Below are positions 19,944 through 29,292 of a DNA stretch of 64,000 nt, piece after piece. Position 1 is the stretch's first letter. Each line of letters begins with the position of its first letter. The notes under the pieces are model-generated. The model was not told where the DNA came from. It made no database searches and was given only the letters and a program-made list of their open reading frames with translations. The stretch is taken from positions 1 through 64,000 of the forward strand of contig JAKLIY010000003.1 of assembly GCA_022709365.1 (NCBI GenBank), written 5' to 3'. The DNA comes from Pseudomonadota bacterium (lineage in GTDB: Bacteria > Pseudomonadota > Gammaproteobacteria > Competibacterales > Competibacteraceae). Both the position numbers and the translations under genes were made by a program.

Positions 19944-20969
19944 TTGCCCGGCTTTCTGCCCAATTTCTGCGCCAACACTACGGTTTTCCTGACGGTCCTG
20001 CTGGCGGAATTGTTTGCTCTGGTGCTGGCCCTCAGCGAGGCGGACCGGTTGGGCGATTTCTGGAACCGGCTGGCGTTGATCTCGCTGTTCGTGCAATGGG
20101 TGGTGCTGGGCGCTGCCGCCGTGTTATGCCTGAGTCGGCGTTGGCTGGCCCAACTGGGTCCTGCCGCCGCCACCTGCGCTGTATTCGGCCTGACGCAGTT
20201 GGTGACTCTGGGCTTCTCGCTGCTCGGTGGCGGGTTTCTGAACCCCTCACCGGAACTGGTCATCCCTTCGCTCGCCTTCATCGCCCGTAATTTGGCGATT
20301 GCCGGTATCATCACCCTGATTGCTCTGCGTTATTTCTACATCCGCCATCAGTGGCAACAGCAGATCGAGGCGGAATCCCGCGCCCGTTTGCGCGCCTTGC
20401 AAGCTCGTATCCATCCCCATTTTCTGTTCAACACCCTCAACACCATCGCCAGCCTGATTCCCGGCCAACCCGACCAGGCGGAACAGGCCGTGCTCGATTT
20501 AGCCGATCTGTTGCGTTCTGCCCTCGCTGACCGAACCTCTATTCCCCTCACCGAGGAACTGGAACTGACCCGCCGCTATTTAGCCATCGAACGGCTGCGC
20601 ATGGGCGAACGGTTGATCGTAGATTGGCAGTTGGCGGAGGATCTGCCGCTGGATATGCCCTTGCCGCTGCTGGTGTTGCAACCACTGGTCGAAAACGCGA
20701 TCCGCCACGGGTTGCAGCGCTTGCCGGAAGGGGGAACGCTGACGCTGCGCATCGACCGGCAACCCGCCGCGCTGTGCTTCACTCTTGTCAATCCCTGCCT
20801 GCAAGAGGATGCCCCGCAGCACGGTCAACATATCGCCCAAGACAACATTCGCCAGCGGCTGGCGCTGGCCTACCCCATGGCCCCGCCGCTGGAGATTGTC
20901 GAAACTGCTGGACAGTATCGGGTCACCTTCACGATTCCGCTGACGCCGGAGATGCCATGCGCGTCCTGA
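19944..20969 (+). CDS. AlgZ/FimS-like LytS-family sensor histidine kinase
   Basis: 341 residues. Four N-terminal membrane segments (about 10-130), then a His_kinase (LytS-type) domain with the phospho-acceptor in QARIHPHFLFNTLN and the ATP-binding N box QPLVENAIRHG. It resembles Pseudomonas AlgZ (FimS), which controls alginate and pili with AlgR. The start is a TTG immediately after the ispH stop; no other in-frame start exists upstream because of that stop. Its 3' end overlaps the response-regulator gene by 13 nt. The signal and the targets here are unknown. Confidence 0.9.
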   Translation: MPGFLPNFCANTTVFLTVLLAELFALVLALSEADRLGDFWNRLALISLFVQWVVLGAAAVLCLSRRWLAQLGPAAATCAVFGLTQLVTLGFSLLGGGFLNPSPELVIPSLAFIARNLAIAGIITLIALRYFYIRHQWQQQIEAESRARLRALQARIHPHFLFNTLNTIASLIPGQPDQAEQAVLDLADLLRSALADRTSIPLTEELELTRRYLAIERLRMGERLIVDWQLAEDLPLDMPLPLLVLQPLVENAIRHGLQRLPEGGTLTLRIDRQPAALCFTLVNPCLQEDAPQHGQHIAQDNIRQRLALAYPMAPPLEIVETAGQYRVTFTIPLTPEMPCAS

Positions 20970-21691
20970 TTGTCGATGACGAACCGCCGGCCCGCGCCCG
21001 GTTGCAGGAGTTGCTTAACCGGCTGTCCAACTACGAGTTCTGCGGTGAAGCTGGCACAGGCGCTGACGCTCTGCGCCTGACGCAACGGCTGAATCCCGAC
21101 ATCGTGTTGCTCGATATCCAGATGCCGGGGTTGAACGGTCTGGAAACCGCCCGTCAGTTGGCCGAACTGGAGCAACCGCCGGCGGTGGTCTTCACTACAG
21201 CCCACGGTGATCATGCGTTGGAGGCTTTCGAGACCGACGCCATGGCCTATCTGCTCAAGCCGGTGCGGCTGGAGCGACTGGAGCAGGCCTTGATTCGCGC
21301 CGGACGCATCAACCGCGCTCAATTGAGCCGATTGGCGGCTGATCAACCGGCGGACGGCAGCCGCGCCCATCTCTGCGCCCGCATCGGCCAGCGCCTGGAG
21401 TTGATTCCACTGGCGGAGGTGTTCTATTTCCAGGCGGATCAGAAATATGTCACGGTTCGCCACCGGCATGGCGAGGCGCTGATTGAAGAAGCGTTGAAGA
21501 CTCTGGAACAAGAGCTGGGGGCACGGGTGGTGCGGGTTCACCGCAACGCGCTGGCAGTGGCGATCCACATTGCTGGACTGGAAAGGGCAGCAGATGGTAG
21601 TACCGTGCTGGTCTTTCACGATATCCCCGACCGGCTGGAGGTCAGCCGTCGTCATCTCCCGGCCCTCCGCCAGTTCCTCAAGGAAACCTGA
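20957..21691 (+). CDS. AlgR-like LytTR response regulator
   Basis: 244 residues from the ATG at 20957, which begins MRVLIVDDEPPARARL; the longer open frame upstream overlaps the kinase and has no receiver homology. The receiver domain (1-120) has the acidic pair DDE near residue 8 and the phospho-Asp in DIVLLDIQMPG. The LytTR DNA-binding domain (about 135-240) contains VFYFQADQKYVTV and VRVHRNALV-like segments. It pairs with the overlapping sensor kinase gene. Expected to bind direct repeats upstream of target promoters; targets not visible here. Confidence 0.92.
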   Translation: MRVLIVDDEPPARARLQELLNRLSNYEFCGEAGTGADALRLTQRLNPDIVLLDIQMPGLNGLETARQLAELEQPPAVVFTTAHGDHALEAFETDAMAYLLKPVRLERLEQALIRAGRINRAQLSRLAADQPADGSRAHLCARIGQRLELIPLAEVFYFQADQKYVTVRHRHGEALIEEALKTLEQELGARVVRVHRNALAVAIHIAGLERAADGSTVLVFHDIPDRLEVSRRHLPALRQFLKET

Positions 21692-21697
21692 CAACTA

Positions 21698-21727
21698 TTG
21701 TCAATGCTTGGCTGAGTGGACTATCAT
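21698..21727 (+). promoter_or_regulatory. sigma-70 promoter of the tRNA-Thr gene
   Basis: TTGTCA (21698-21703) and TATCAT (21722-21727) are separated by 18 nt. The tRNA begins 17 nt after the -10 box. A C-rich discriminator (CCCCAC) follows the -10 element. Confidence 0.6.
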
Positions 21728-21743
21728 CCCCACTTTCAAATTC

Positions 21744-21819
21744 GCCGGAATAGCTCAGTCGGTAGAGCAGCTGATTCGTAATTAGCAGGTCGGAGGTTCG
21801 ATTCCTCTTTCCGGCACCA
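21744..21819 (+). tRNA. thrV-like: tRNA-Thr (anticodon CGU)
   Basis: 76 nt with encoded CCA. The acceptor stem GCCGGAA pairs with TTCCGGC. The D arm is GCTC-AGTCGGTA-GAGC. The anticodon stem GCTGA/TTAGC encloses the loop TTCGTAA with anticodon CGT (21777-21779), and the T arm is GGAGG-TTCGATT-CCTCT. It reads ACG codons. A terminator follows. No integrase gene or duplicated 3' end is visible next to it. Confidence 0.95.
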
Positions 21820-21830
21820 TAAAAATCAAC

Positions 21831-21861
21831 GCCTTGGCGCAACATCGCTGAGGCTTTTTTT
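21831..21861 (+). terminator. rho-independent terminator after tRNA-Thr
   Basis: GCCTTGGCG (21831-21839) pairs with CGCTGAGGC (21846-21854) through seven Watson-Crick and two G-T pairs around a CAACAT loop. Seven T follow. It begins 12 nt after the tRNA. Confidence 0.88.
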
Positions 21862-22028
21862 ACGCCCTGCGTAATTCCTGCGTAATCGCACGTGGAAAAA
21901 CCGGGTAAGAGGAAATCAACTGCCGTAACGTATCTGGCAAGAAGTTTGAGTAGCCTCTTCGGAGTGAGGCCAGCAATGCGCACCAATGGTCAGCTGGGTT
22001 AACCGCTGGAGCGCAGTGCAGTCTTCAG

Positions 22029-22361
22029 CTATAGCGCCCGCTCGATCCGCGTCATCCAGATCATCGCCTCGTCCTGGGTTAGCAACAGGATTTGCCACTG
22101 GTTACGGAAATCCTGCCAGGATTTTTCCACACATTCGCTCGCGGTCTGCACGCAGACCACCATCCATTTTTTCGCGGGATCACCTGGCCGGATGGTTTTC
22201 GCCGACTCCGCTCCGTGTTGCAGACACAACAGGTAAGTATCCAACGTCTTGCGCACTGAACTGAGAGCCGCGATGTTGAGCAATCCGGTCACACGCATCG
22301 TGCATTGCCAAGCAAGCAGTTGGGCCGCTTTCTGGCGTTCAAACAGCTTTTCGTTCTTCAT
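22029..22361 (-). CDS. small alpha-helical protein of unknown function
   Basis: 110 residues from the ATG at 22361, which has an AGGAG site 5 nt upstream; a GTG two codons earlier would overlap that site. I do not recognise a family with confidence. The protein is rich in Trp, Gln and Leu (MKNEKLFERQKAAQLLAWQ at the start), has no signal peptide and is predicted to be all helical. The length, amphipathic helices and spacing recall phasin-like granule proteins, but this is weak. It lies between the tRNA-Thr unit and thyA, on the same strand as thyA, 85 nt downstream of it. Confidence 0.65.
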   Translation of the reverse strand: MKNEKLFERQKAAQLLAWQCTMRVTGLLNIAALSSVRKTLDTYLLCLQHGAESAKTIRPGDPAKKWMVVCVQTASECVEKSWQDFRNQWQILLLTQDEAMIWMTRIERAL

Positions 22362-22446
22362 ATCCACTCCTCACCCCGGTTTTATTGTGCATCGCAACAT
22401 AATTTGTGGAAGCCGTCAAGTCATAGTCACTGTCATCACAACATTT

Positions 22447-23241
22447 TTAGACCGCTACCGGTGCCTTGATCGCTGGATGGCGCCGATAATCGAGAATCTC
22501 GAAATCCTCATACCGATAATCGAACAGCGAATCCGGTCGGCGGCGGAGGGTTAATCGCGGCGGCGGATAAGGCTCGCGGCTGAGTTGTAATTGAACCTGC
22601 TCTAAATGATTCAGATACAGATGGCAATCGCCGCCCGTCCAGATGAATTCACCGACGCGCAAATCGGTCTGCTGGGCGACCAGGCAGGTCAACAGCGCAT
22701 AACTGGCGATATTGAACGGAACCCCCAGAAAAAGATCGGCGCTGCGCTGATAAAGTTGACAGGATAGTTCGCCATTGGCGACATAAAATTGAAAGAGCAA
22801 ATGGCAGGGCGGTAAACGCATCCGTTCCAATTCCCCAACATTCCAGGCCGAAACGACGATCCGCCGTGAATCCGGATCGTGCTGCAGCAGATCGACCGCG
22901 TTAGCTAACTGGTCGATGCAACGCCCATCAATCGTTTGCCAAGCTCGCCATTGTTGACCGTAGATCGGCCCCAGATCGCCGTTCTCATCCGCCCATTCGT
23001 CCCAAATTGTCACACCCTGTTCGCGCAAATAGCGAAGATTCGTATCACCGCGCAGGAACCACAGCAACTCATGAATGATCGAGCGCAGATGTAACTGCTT
23101 GGTGGTGACCAGCGGAAAACCGACGCGCAGATCGAAGCGCAATTGCGCGCCGAACACGCTGAGCGCGCCGATCCCGGTGCGATCCGCCTTGCGGACTCCT
23201 TCGGTCAGCGCCCGGCGCAGCAAATCGAGATACGGTTTCAT
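22447..23241 (-). CDS. thyA: thymidylate synthase
   Basis: 264 residues, same length as E. coli ThyA. It methylates dUMP to dTMP with methylene-tetrahydrofolate. Catalytic Cys146 sits in LPPCH at the same number as in E. coli. The dUMP-binding [17 protein letters not shown] and the C-terminal IKAPVAV end are conserved. Folate reductase (folA) is not in the window. It is divergent from the truncated iclR gene. Confidence 0.97.
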   Translation of the reverse strand: MKPYLDLLRRALTEGVRKADRTGIGALSVFGAQLRFDLRVGFPLVTTKQLHLRSIIHELLWFLRGDTNLRYLREQGVTIWDEWADENGDLGPIYGQQWRAWQTIDGRCIDQLANAVDLLQHDPDSRRIVVSAWNVGELERMRLPPCHLLFQFYVANGELSCQLYQRSADLFLGVPFNIASYALLTCLVAQQTDLRVGEFIWTGGDCHLYLNHLEQVQLQLSREPYPPPRLTLRRRPDSLFDYRYEDFEILDYRRHPAIKAPVAV

Positions 23242-23318
23242 TCTACTTTCCCCAGTCCCGACGAAAAATCTGGAATTTTATGCTGCAATGCAATATAGTA
23301 TTTTCAATTCCACGATAC

Positions 23319-23702
23319 ATGAATAAGTTACCGCACTCAGGGTTGAAAATGGCTGCCAAAACAACTTCCTCGATTCAAGTGATTGCCCGGGTATCCCGGC
23401 TGTTGGATACCCTCGCCGCTCACGATGAACCGGTCAGCCTCAAAACCCTGTCTGGCGCTACCGGGCTGCATCCCTCGACCGCTTTCCGCATCCTGGCGTC
23501 ACTCATTGAACACGGTTTTGTCGAGCGCAGCATGGCTGGACACTATCGGTTGGGAAGCCGGTTGCTCCAACTAGGCAGTCAGGTACAAGGCCGAATCGAC
23601 CGCCATTCAGTGATTCGCCCCGCGCTGCCCGAGGAGTTAAACACCGTCGTTCATGTTCCCCGGCCCTTGTCCTCGCCGGGAGACAGGGAGATAGGGCGAT
23701 AG
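23319..23702 (+). pseudogene. truncated IclR-family regulator
   Basis: About 127 codons. The N-terminal winged helix-turn-helix is intact (SRLLDTLAAHDEPVSLKTLS, then LHPSTAFRILASLIEHGFV), followed by the GHYRLGSRLLQLG linker that leads into the effector domain. IclR proteins are normally 240-270 residues; here the effector domain ends after RIDRHSVIRPALPEEL and the frame runs into GC-rich, repeat-like DNA. It abuts the convergent sensor-kinase gene. Likely a decayed gene. A free-standing DNA-binding domain that still represses cannot be excluded. Confidence 0.75.
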
Positions 23703-23723
23703 AGAAAGTTCCTTATTCACGCG

Positions 23724-26468
23724 CTACTTCCTGGCTTCCTCCCCGTCTCGCGTCTTGCCTGGTAATTCGACAACAAACGTTGCGCCTTGGCCGATTTCAC
23801 TTTCCACCCAGATGCGGCCATGGTGGTGTTCGACGATCTTTTGACTGATCGGTAGACCCAGGCCAGTACCCTTGGGTTTACCAGCATGGCTATCGTTGAC
23901 CTGGTGAAATTTTTCAAAGATCAGCTTGTGCTGGTCAGGCGCGATGCCGGGACCGTTGTCAATCACCTCGATACGCCAGCGGTTCAGGCTGGGTCGCAGA
24001 CGAATGATCACCTCACCCCCCTGTTCCTGGCAAAACTTCACCGCATTGGACAACAAGTTGATAATCACCTGGATCAGCCGATCACGATCGCCGGCGATAA
24101 TCACCCGTTCGTCGCCCAAGTCTTCGCGCAGCGCCACGGCTTTGTCATGGAACAACTGGCTGGTCGAGTTAATTGCGTCCTGAATCAATGCGCCGAGATC
24201 AAGGTCGTCGATATGCCAGTCGATCCGCCCGGAATCGATTTTGGCCATATCCAACACCTGATTGATCAACCGGGTCAGCCGCTCGCTCTCCTTGACGATA
24301 ATGCTCAGGAATTTGCTGCGCTGGGCGACCTCCATATCCGGGTTAGCCAGCAAGATTTCCGAGAAGGCGCGAATCGACGTCAGCGGGGTGCGCAGCTCAT
24401 GCGTGACCGTGGAGATAAATTCGTCCTTGAGCCGGTCGAGTTCCCGCAGCCGGTTATTGGCCTCGCGCAATTCAGCGGATGCGGCTTCCAGTTCGCGGGA
24501 CTTTTGCTCCAGCCGGCGGCTGTATTCGAGAACCTGGGTGCTCTCGTCGAGGATGGTCATGACTTCCTCGATGCTCAACACCTCGCCCATCACAATCGAC
24601 GAGATCATCACCCGGGCGGAAGCGGCGCCAATCGCCCCGGCTAATAACCGTTCGGTGTAATGGATCAGCCGGGAATCCGCCTGGAACGGATAGCCGCCCT
24701 GATCGGCCGCATAGCGGTCGAACGCCTCGCTGGCGCGTTGCGGACCGAGGAAGCGGGCCAGCAGATCATACAAATCCGCCGTTTCCACGACGCCTCGCCA
24801 GAGCAGGGAATCGCCGTCATGGCGTTCCCGCTTGAAGATATCCACGAACTGGCTGCCCTGCACCTGCTCAATCGGATCGGGCCGGCCCGGCAGCGAGCCG
24901 TACACCAGTCCCCCGATATTGACCAACATGCTCCAGAACACCGCGTGCATGTAGGGATCGAGACCTTCCAGACCAAACAGCGCATAGGGTTTCAACAGCT
25001 CCAGACCGAACGGCCCAGTCTCGACGAAATTGGCACTGATCCAGCCGGAGCGCGCCATAGCTGGCAGAAACAGGGTGTAGGCCCACACCACAAAACCGCT
25101 GCTCAGGCCGATCAACGCGCCACGCCGGTTGGCGCGCTTCCAGAACAAGCCGATCAGGATCGGCGGCGCGAACTGGGCAGCGGCAGCGAAAGAGACCAGC
25201 CCACTGGCCACTAAGGCGTAGGATTCTCCGACAAAGCGGAAATACAGATAACCCAGCAGAATCAAAATGACAATGCCGGCCCGGCGGATGCCGAGCAGCA
25301 GTCCGGACAGATCAGAACGTCCGGCCAACCAGCGTGGATTGGTACGCAGCAGGATCGGCATGACCAGATCATTGCACACCATGGTGGACAGCGTGACGGT
25401 TTCAAACATGATCATGCTGGTCGCAGCCGATAGTCCGCCCAGGAAGGCCAGCAGCGCCAGCAGCGGCATCTGTTCGGCCATGGGCAGCGCCAGCACGAAG
25501 GTGTCGGCGTCCACGCTGCCATTATTGAACACCAGTCGCCCGCCCAAGGCGATGGGCAGCACAAACAGGTTGATGGCGAACAGGTACAGGGGAAACAGCC
25601 AGATCGCTTTGCGGATATGCGCTTCGTTGACGTTTTCCACCACCAGCACCTGAAATTGCCGAGGCAGGAACAGAAAGGCCATCATCGACAGAAACGTCAG
25701 CGACAGCCACCCGCCGTAGCCGCCGGGCACGACCTCAAAGCGCAGCAGCGGCGCTAAATCTGGATCAGTCGCAGCTTTTTGGAACAAATCGCCGGGACCG
25801 TTGAAAATGACGAAGGTCACCACCGCGCCCACCAGCACGAAGGCGACCAGCTTAAACAGCGACTCGAAGGCCGCCGCCGCCACCATGCCCTCATGGCGTT
25901 CGGTGTTATCGATGTGGCGGGTGCCAAACAGAATGGTGAAGACGATCAGCACCAGGGCCACGTAGAAAGTGGTGTCCATCCAGAACGGATGCTGTGTGGA
26001 AATTGCCAGCCGACTCACCTCCGGATACTGGCGCAGCAGGCTGAAACTGGCGGCGATGGCTTTCAGTTGAATCGAGATATACGGCAGGATGCCGAGCATG
26101 ACGATCAGCGTCACCATGCCGGCCAGCAGACCGCTCTTGCCGTAGCGGGACCCGATGAAATCGGCGATGGAGGTAATGCGATGCACTTTAGTGATGCGAA
26201 TAATGCGCCGCAATACGAACCAGAACAGCACCGCCATCAGGGTGGGGCCGAGGTACACGGGCAGGAAATCCACCCCACTGACCGCCGCCAGTCCGACGCT
26301 GCCGTAGAACGTCCAGGCGGTGCAATAGATCGCCAATGACAGGGTGTAGATGTAGGGATTGGCGATGATCGAACGGCCCGCGTCAGCGCGCTGATCGCCA
26401 TAGTAGGCGATGCCGAACAGGACGCCCATATACGCCAGGGCGCTGGCAATGATAACGCCGTCACCCAT
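23724..26468 (-). CDS. CbrA/CrbS-like hybrid: Na+:solute symporter domain plus histidine kinase
   Basis: 914 residues. Residues 1-500 form a sodium:solute symporter (SLC5-like) domain with 12-13 membrane segments. A linker and a coiled coil (about 610-675) lead to a histidine kinase: H box H690 in VTHELRTPL, N box NLLSNAVKF, DNGPGI and GTGLGL. The transporter-kinase layout is that of CbrA (C/N balance, histidine uptake) and CrbS (acetate response). No PAS domain is seen between linker and kinase. It follows the small CbrX-like gene by one base, as in cbrXA operons. The likely partner is the single-domain response regulator upstream. Substrate not deducible. Confidence 0.9.
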   Translation of the reverse strand: MGDGVIIASALAYMGVLFGIAYYGDQRADAGRSIIANPYIYTLSLAIYCTAWTFYGSVGLAAVSGVDFLPVYLGPTLMAVLFWFVLRRIIRITKVHRITSIADFIGSRYGKSGLLAGMVTLIVMLGILPYISIQLKAIAASFSLLRQYPEVSRLAISTQHPFWMDTTFYVALVLIVFTILFGTRHIDNTERHEGMVAAAAFESLFKLVAFVLVGAVVTFVIFNGPGDLFQKAATDPDLAPLLRFEVVPGGYGGWLSLTFLSMMAFLFLPRQFQVLVVENVNEAHIRKAIWLFPLYLFAINLFVLPIALGGRLVFNNGSVDADTFVLALPMAEQMPLLALLAFLGGLSAATSMIMFETVTLSTMVCNDLVMPILLRTNPRWLAGRSDLSGLLLGIRRAGIVILILLGYLYFRFVGESYALVASGLVSFAAAAQFAPPILIGLFWKRANRRGALIGLSSGFVVWAYTLFLPAMARSGWISANFVETGPFGLELLKPYALFGLEGLDPYMHAVFWSMLVNIGGLVYGSLPGRPDPIEQVQGSQFVDIFKRERHDGDSLLWRGVVETADLYDLLARFLGPQRASEAFDRYAADQGGYPFQADSRLIHYTERLLAGAIGAASARVMISSIVMGEVLSIEEVMTILDESTQVLEYSRRLEQKSRELEAASAELREANNRLRELDRLKDEFISTVTHELRTPLTSIRAFSEILLANPDMEVAQRSKFLSIIVKESERLTRLINQVLDMAKIDSGRIDWHIDDLDLGALIQDAINSTSQLFHDKAVALREDLGDERVIIAGDRDRLIQVIINLLSNAVKFCQEQGGEVIIRLRPSLNRWRIEVIDNGPGIAPDQHKLIFEKFHQVNDSHAGKPKGTGLGLPISQKIVEHHHGRIWVESEIGQGATFVVELPGKTRDGEEARK

Positions 26469-26469
26469 G

Positions 26470-26760
26470 TCAGGGCGGCTCCGCCGGAGGGTGGCCGCTG
26501 GAATCGCCGGATCGGGATACGCTTTCCGATTCCAGCGCCCCGGGTTTAGGCGGTTCTTCGGATTTATGGATTTCCGAGCTTTCCACGACGGCGATCAAGA
26601 CGATAATGAGAACGAGCCACACCAGATAGAGGTAAAAATACAGTAGGGGTATGCCAAACGGCGCCCACGGCCGGTCGAACAAATCCAGCACCGGATAGTT
26701 GATCGCCAGAACGGCACCAATAAATAGAATAACGATGTATTCCCGGGATTGTTGCCGCAT
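26470..26760 (-). CDS. CbrX-like small membrane protein
   Basis: 96 residues. Two membrane segments (about 8-30 and 38-62, GIPLLYFYLYLVWLVLIIVLI) are followed by an acidic, proline-rich cytosolic tail. Small proteins of this kind (CbrX) are encoded just upstream of, and coupled to, symporter-kinase genes in Pseudomonas. Here the stop codon lies one base before the start of the kinase gene. It likely assists the transporter domain. Confidence 0.75.
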   Translation of the reverse strand: MRQQSREYIVILFIGAVLAINYPVLDLFDRPWAPFGIPLLYFYLYLVWLVLIIVLIAVVESSEIHKSEEPPKPGALESESVSRSGDSSGHPPAEPP

Positions 26761-26773
26761 GAGCGCCGCTTTC

Positions 26774-28870
26774 CTAAAAGTTCGCCTGCGTCTTGCGAAT
26801 CTCGACCATCTTGTCCGAGACTTCCAGTGCCTGGCCGAGGGTGTTGACGCCTTGTGCTTCCATTAAATCCAGCAGCTTGAGGAACACTTGCGCGGTGACC
26901 AGCGAGTCGCCCAATGCAGTATGGCGCCCGTGGACGTCGACTCCCAACCGGTCAGCAATCGCATCTAGGTTGTGATCATCGGTGTAATCGTGCAGGTAGC
27001 CGGACAACAGCAGGGTGTCCAGCACCGGATTGCCGAAATGCACGCCGACCTTTTGTTCCTTGAGCTTGAGGAATTTCATATCAAACGCGGCGTTGTGTGC
27101 GACCAGTACGGTGCGTTCGCCGCCGACGAATTGGTGAAACTGCGGCAGCACGACGTCAATGCCGGCTTGGTCTTTAACCATATCCTCGGTAATGCCGTGG
27201 AAGCGGATCGAAGCCTTGGGAATGGGCCGACCGGGATTGACGAGTTGATCAAAGGTTTCTCCGGCCAGCAAGCGACGGTTGACGACGCGCACCCCGGCAA
27301 TCTGAATGATCTCGTCACCCTTGGAGGGGGACAGGCCGGTGGTTTCAGTGTCGAATACGACGTAGGTCAGCGCGTTCAGCGGGTAGTTGAGCAGGTCGCC
27401 CCATTCCGCCCGATGTTCCGCCAGGGAAAAATCGTAGAATTCCGGCCGCTCCGGCAAATCCTTGGGGGGTTCGCGCCACTGACGGGTCGATGCCGGCAGC
27501 GGCAGCCGCAGCAGGGCATGGCCGGGCCGACGGTGGAACTGGCTCCAGATGTCGCTGTTGTGCCGACGCAGCACTTCACCCACGGTGGTGGCCCCGACCA
27601 GATCCTGCACATGTTCGCTCAGCCAGCTTTCCAGTTGATCGGTCGGCAGGGGTTTGCCCGGCCAGATGATATCCAGATAAACCTGACGGTTGCCGAGCAG
27701 GCATTCAATCTCGAACGTATCGCTGATGCCATGGGTTTGCAGGTGTTCGAGCGTGCGTTCGAGCAGCAGCATGATCGAGTGGTTATCCACGTTCAACCAG
27801 AGTGGCGCACCAATGGTGTTGACTCGGAGACTGGAGCGTTTCTCTAGGTGATGGAGGACACTGCCGATCAAATCCGCTGAGTAGACGTCATTCATCGGCC
27901 AGCGGCTGGCGTACAGATTGCGCAGGTCAAGGGCCAGTTCCTGCAGGCGCTGGCTGAGCTGTTCGCTTTCTTCAAAGATGATCCGCTGAAAGGCTTCGCG
28001 CTGTGCTTGATCCATGTCGGTGAAATGCATGACCATTTCCGCTGCTGCCCGCAGATTGGCCAGCGGCCGGCGCAAGTCCTCGGTGCGGGTCTTGACCAGT
28101 GAACGGTCGATCTGCGCAGTGACGTCGCGAAAAGTGATGACGAAGGGAGACGCCCGGTCGGCAGCGCCGGGCAACAGGCTCATCCGGCAATGAAACAGGG
28201 TCTCATCATCGACGGTGGCGCAAACGAATTCAGCGTCGCTGGCCGGCTTGCTTTCGCCGCTGCTCTGCTGACGGTAAAGCAACAGTTGCAGGGTGCTTTC
28301 AATCGGGGCGCGGGTCCAGAGATCGTAGAGTGAACGGCCCAGGCCCAGCGTTGCGCGGTTGGGCAACAGTTTCGCCGCCGCCGGGTTGTACAGCAAGATG
28401 CGGGCTTCGCCATCGCAGACCAGCACGCCTTCTGACAACTCGCGCAGCACGGTCTCCAGGCGGGCTTTCTGTGCCTCGATTTCCTGGGTGCCGGTGGCGG
28501 TCGCGGCGGCCACGTCGCGCCGGGCCTTGTGCAGAGCCTCGCCCAGTTCCAGTAACAGGGGGGGGAATTCACCCAGCCAGTGCTGTTTGGGCAGTTCCAG
28601 CGTATAGCCGGGATTGCTGCGGGTGATAATTCGTGCGCCGCGCGCCAGAGCGCCGAGCGGAATGAAACAATGCCAGTCGAGCAGCGACCAGACCACGGTG
28701 ACGCCACCCACGATGGCGAACGCCGCCAGCATCAGCCACAGCAGCGTCAAATCGCGCTGGTCTGGGTCGGGAACGACCTGGAAAACCTGCCAGCCGATCC
28801 AGATCAGCGAGATCAGCGTCAGGATGGCCGGAATCAGCCACAGCAGCCAGAGCCGAGTCCGGTAGCGCAT
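26774..28870 (-). CDS. membrane PAS / pseudo-histidine kinase fused to a DnaQ-type 3'-5' exonuclease
   Basis: 698 residues. Two membrane segments (7-29, 43-65), a PAS domain (about 136-250), a kinase-like region (255-460) and a DEDDh exonuclease (500-685). The exonuclease is intact: D507 and E509 in FDTETTG, D597 in HNAAFD, and H650 and D655 in HTALGD. The kinase part is degenerate: the H-box His is Glu264 (TEDLRRPL), and no G box is recognisable. It therefore senses but probably cannot phosphorylate. DnaQ-like genes do occur next to symporter or sensor genes in other bacteria. The start at 28870 is 6 nt from the end of the response-regulator gene. Confidence 0.88.
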   Translation of the reverse strand: MRYRTRLWLLWLIPAILTLISLIWIGWQVFQVVPDPDQRDLTLLWLMLAAFAIVGGVTVVWSLLDWHCFIPLGALARGARIITRSNPGYTLELPKQHWLGEFPPLLLELGEALHKARRDVAAATATGTQEIEAQKARLETVLRELSEGVLVCDGEARILLYNPAAAKLLPNRATLGLGRSLYDLWTRAPIESTLQLLLYRQQSSGESKPASDAEFVCATVDDETLFHCRMSLLPGAADRASPFVITFRDVTAQIDRSLVKTRTEDLRRPLANLRAAAEMVMHFTDMDQAQREAFQRIIFEESEQLSQRLQELALDLRNLYASRWPMNDVYSADLIGSVLHHLEKRSSLRVNTIGAPLWLNVDNHSIMLLLERTLEHLQTHGISDTFEIECLLGNRQVYLDIIWPGKPLPTDQLESWLSEHVQDLVGATTVGEVLRRHNSDIWSQFHRRPGHALLRLPLPASTRQWREPPKDLPERPEFYDFSLAEHRAEWGDLLNYPLNALTYVVFDTETTGLSPSKGDEIIQIAGVRVVNRRLLAGETFDQLVNPGRPIPKASIRFHGITEDMVKDQAGIDVVLPQFHQFVGGERTVLVAHNAAFDMKFLKLKEQKVGVHFGNPVLDTLLLSGYLHDYTDDHNLDAIADRLGVDVHGRHTALGDSLVTAQVFLKLLDLMEAQGVNTLGQALEVSDKMVEIRKTQANF

Positions 28871-28876
28871 AGTGGC

Positions 28877-29251
28877 TTAACCCGCTTCCGCTAATAACTC
28901 GCGAACCCGCTCCACGACTTCCTGCGTGGAGAAGGGTTTGGTGATGTAGTCATCCGCGCCGAGCGCCAAACCCTTTTCACGTTCAACCTCGCGCCCCTTG
29001 GCGGTCAGCATGATGATGCGGATCGCCTTCCAGTCGGGATTGGCGCGGATTGCCTGACAGACTTCGTAGCCGTTCTTACGCGGCATCATGACATCCAGCA
29101 GTACCAGGTCAGGCTGTTCGGCGGCGATAGCAGCCAGCCCGGCTTCGCCGTCCGAAGCAGTTCGCACCAGGAAGCCCGCTTGCTTCATCAGAAATTCCAA
29201 AGACAGGACGATATTCGGTTCGTCGTCCACCACCAGAATCTTATTAGCCAT
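28877..29251 (-). CDS. single-domain (CheY-like) response regulator
   Basis: 124 residues from the ATG at 29251, preceded by a GGGGA site. An ATG two codons earlier is too close to that site. Receiver fold only: acidic pair in VVDDEPN, phospho-Asp in DLVLLDVMMP, switch Thr in IIMLTAKG and Lys in ITKPF. No output domain. It is the first gene of the cluster RR - PAS/exonuclease - CbrX - CbrA-like kinase, with gaps of 1-13 nt, so it probably receives phosphate from the CbrA-like kinase. Confidence 0.92.
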   Translation of the reverse strand: MANKILVVDDEPNIVLSLEFLMKQAGFLVRTASDGEAGLAAIAAEQPDLVLLDVMMPRKNGYEVCQAIRANPDWKAIRIIMLTAKGREVEREKGLALGADDYITKPFSTQEVVERVRELLAEAG

Positions 29252-29292
29252 ATCCATTCCCCAGGTCGGCGGGTTTGCTCATGCAGGCATGA

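Noticed and set aside
21678..21986. 102-residue minus-strand reading frame across the tRNA-Thr gene
   Set aside because: Part of it is the antisense translation of the tRNA (the familiar GKRNRTSDLL artefact). There is no ribosome site and it overlaps a tRNA, its promoter and its terminator.
21744..22030. Possible prophage or island attachment site at tRNA-Thr
   Set aside because: No integrase, no repeated tRNA 3' end and no mobile genes follow within the window; the neighbours are thyA and core genes.
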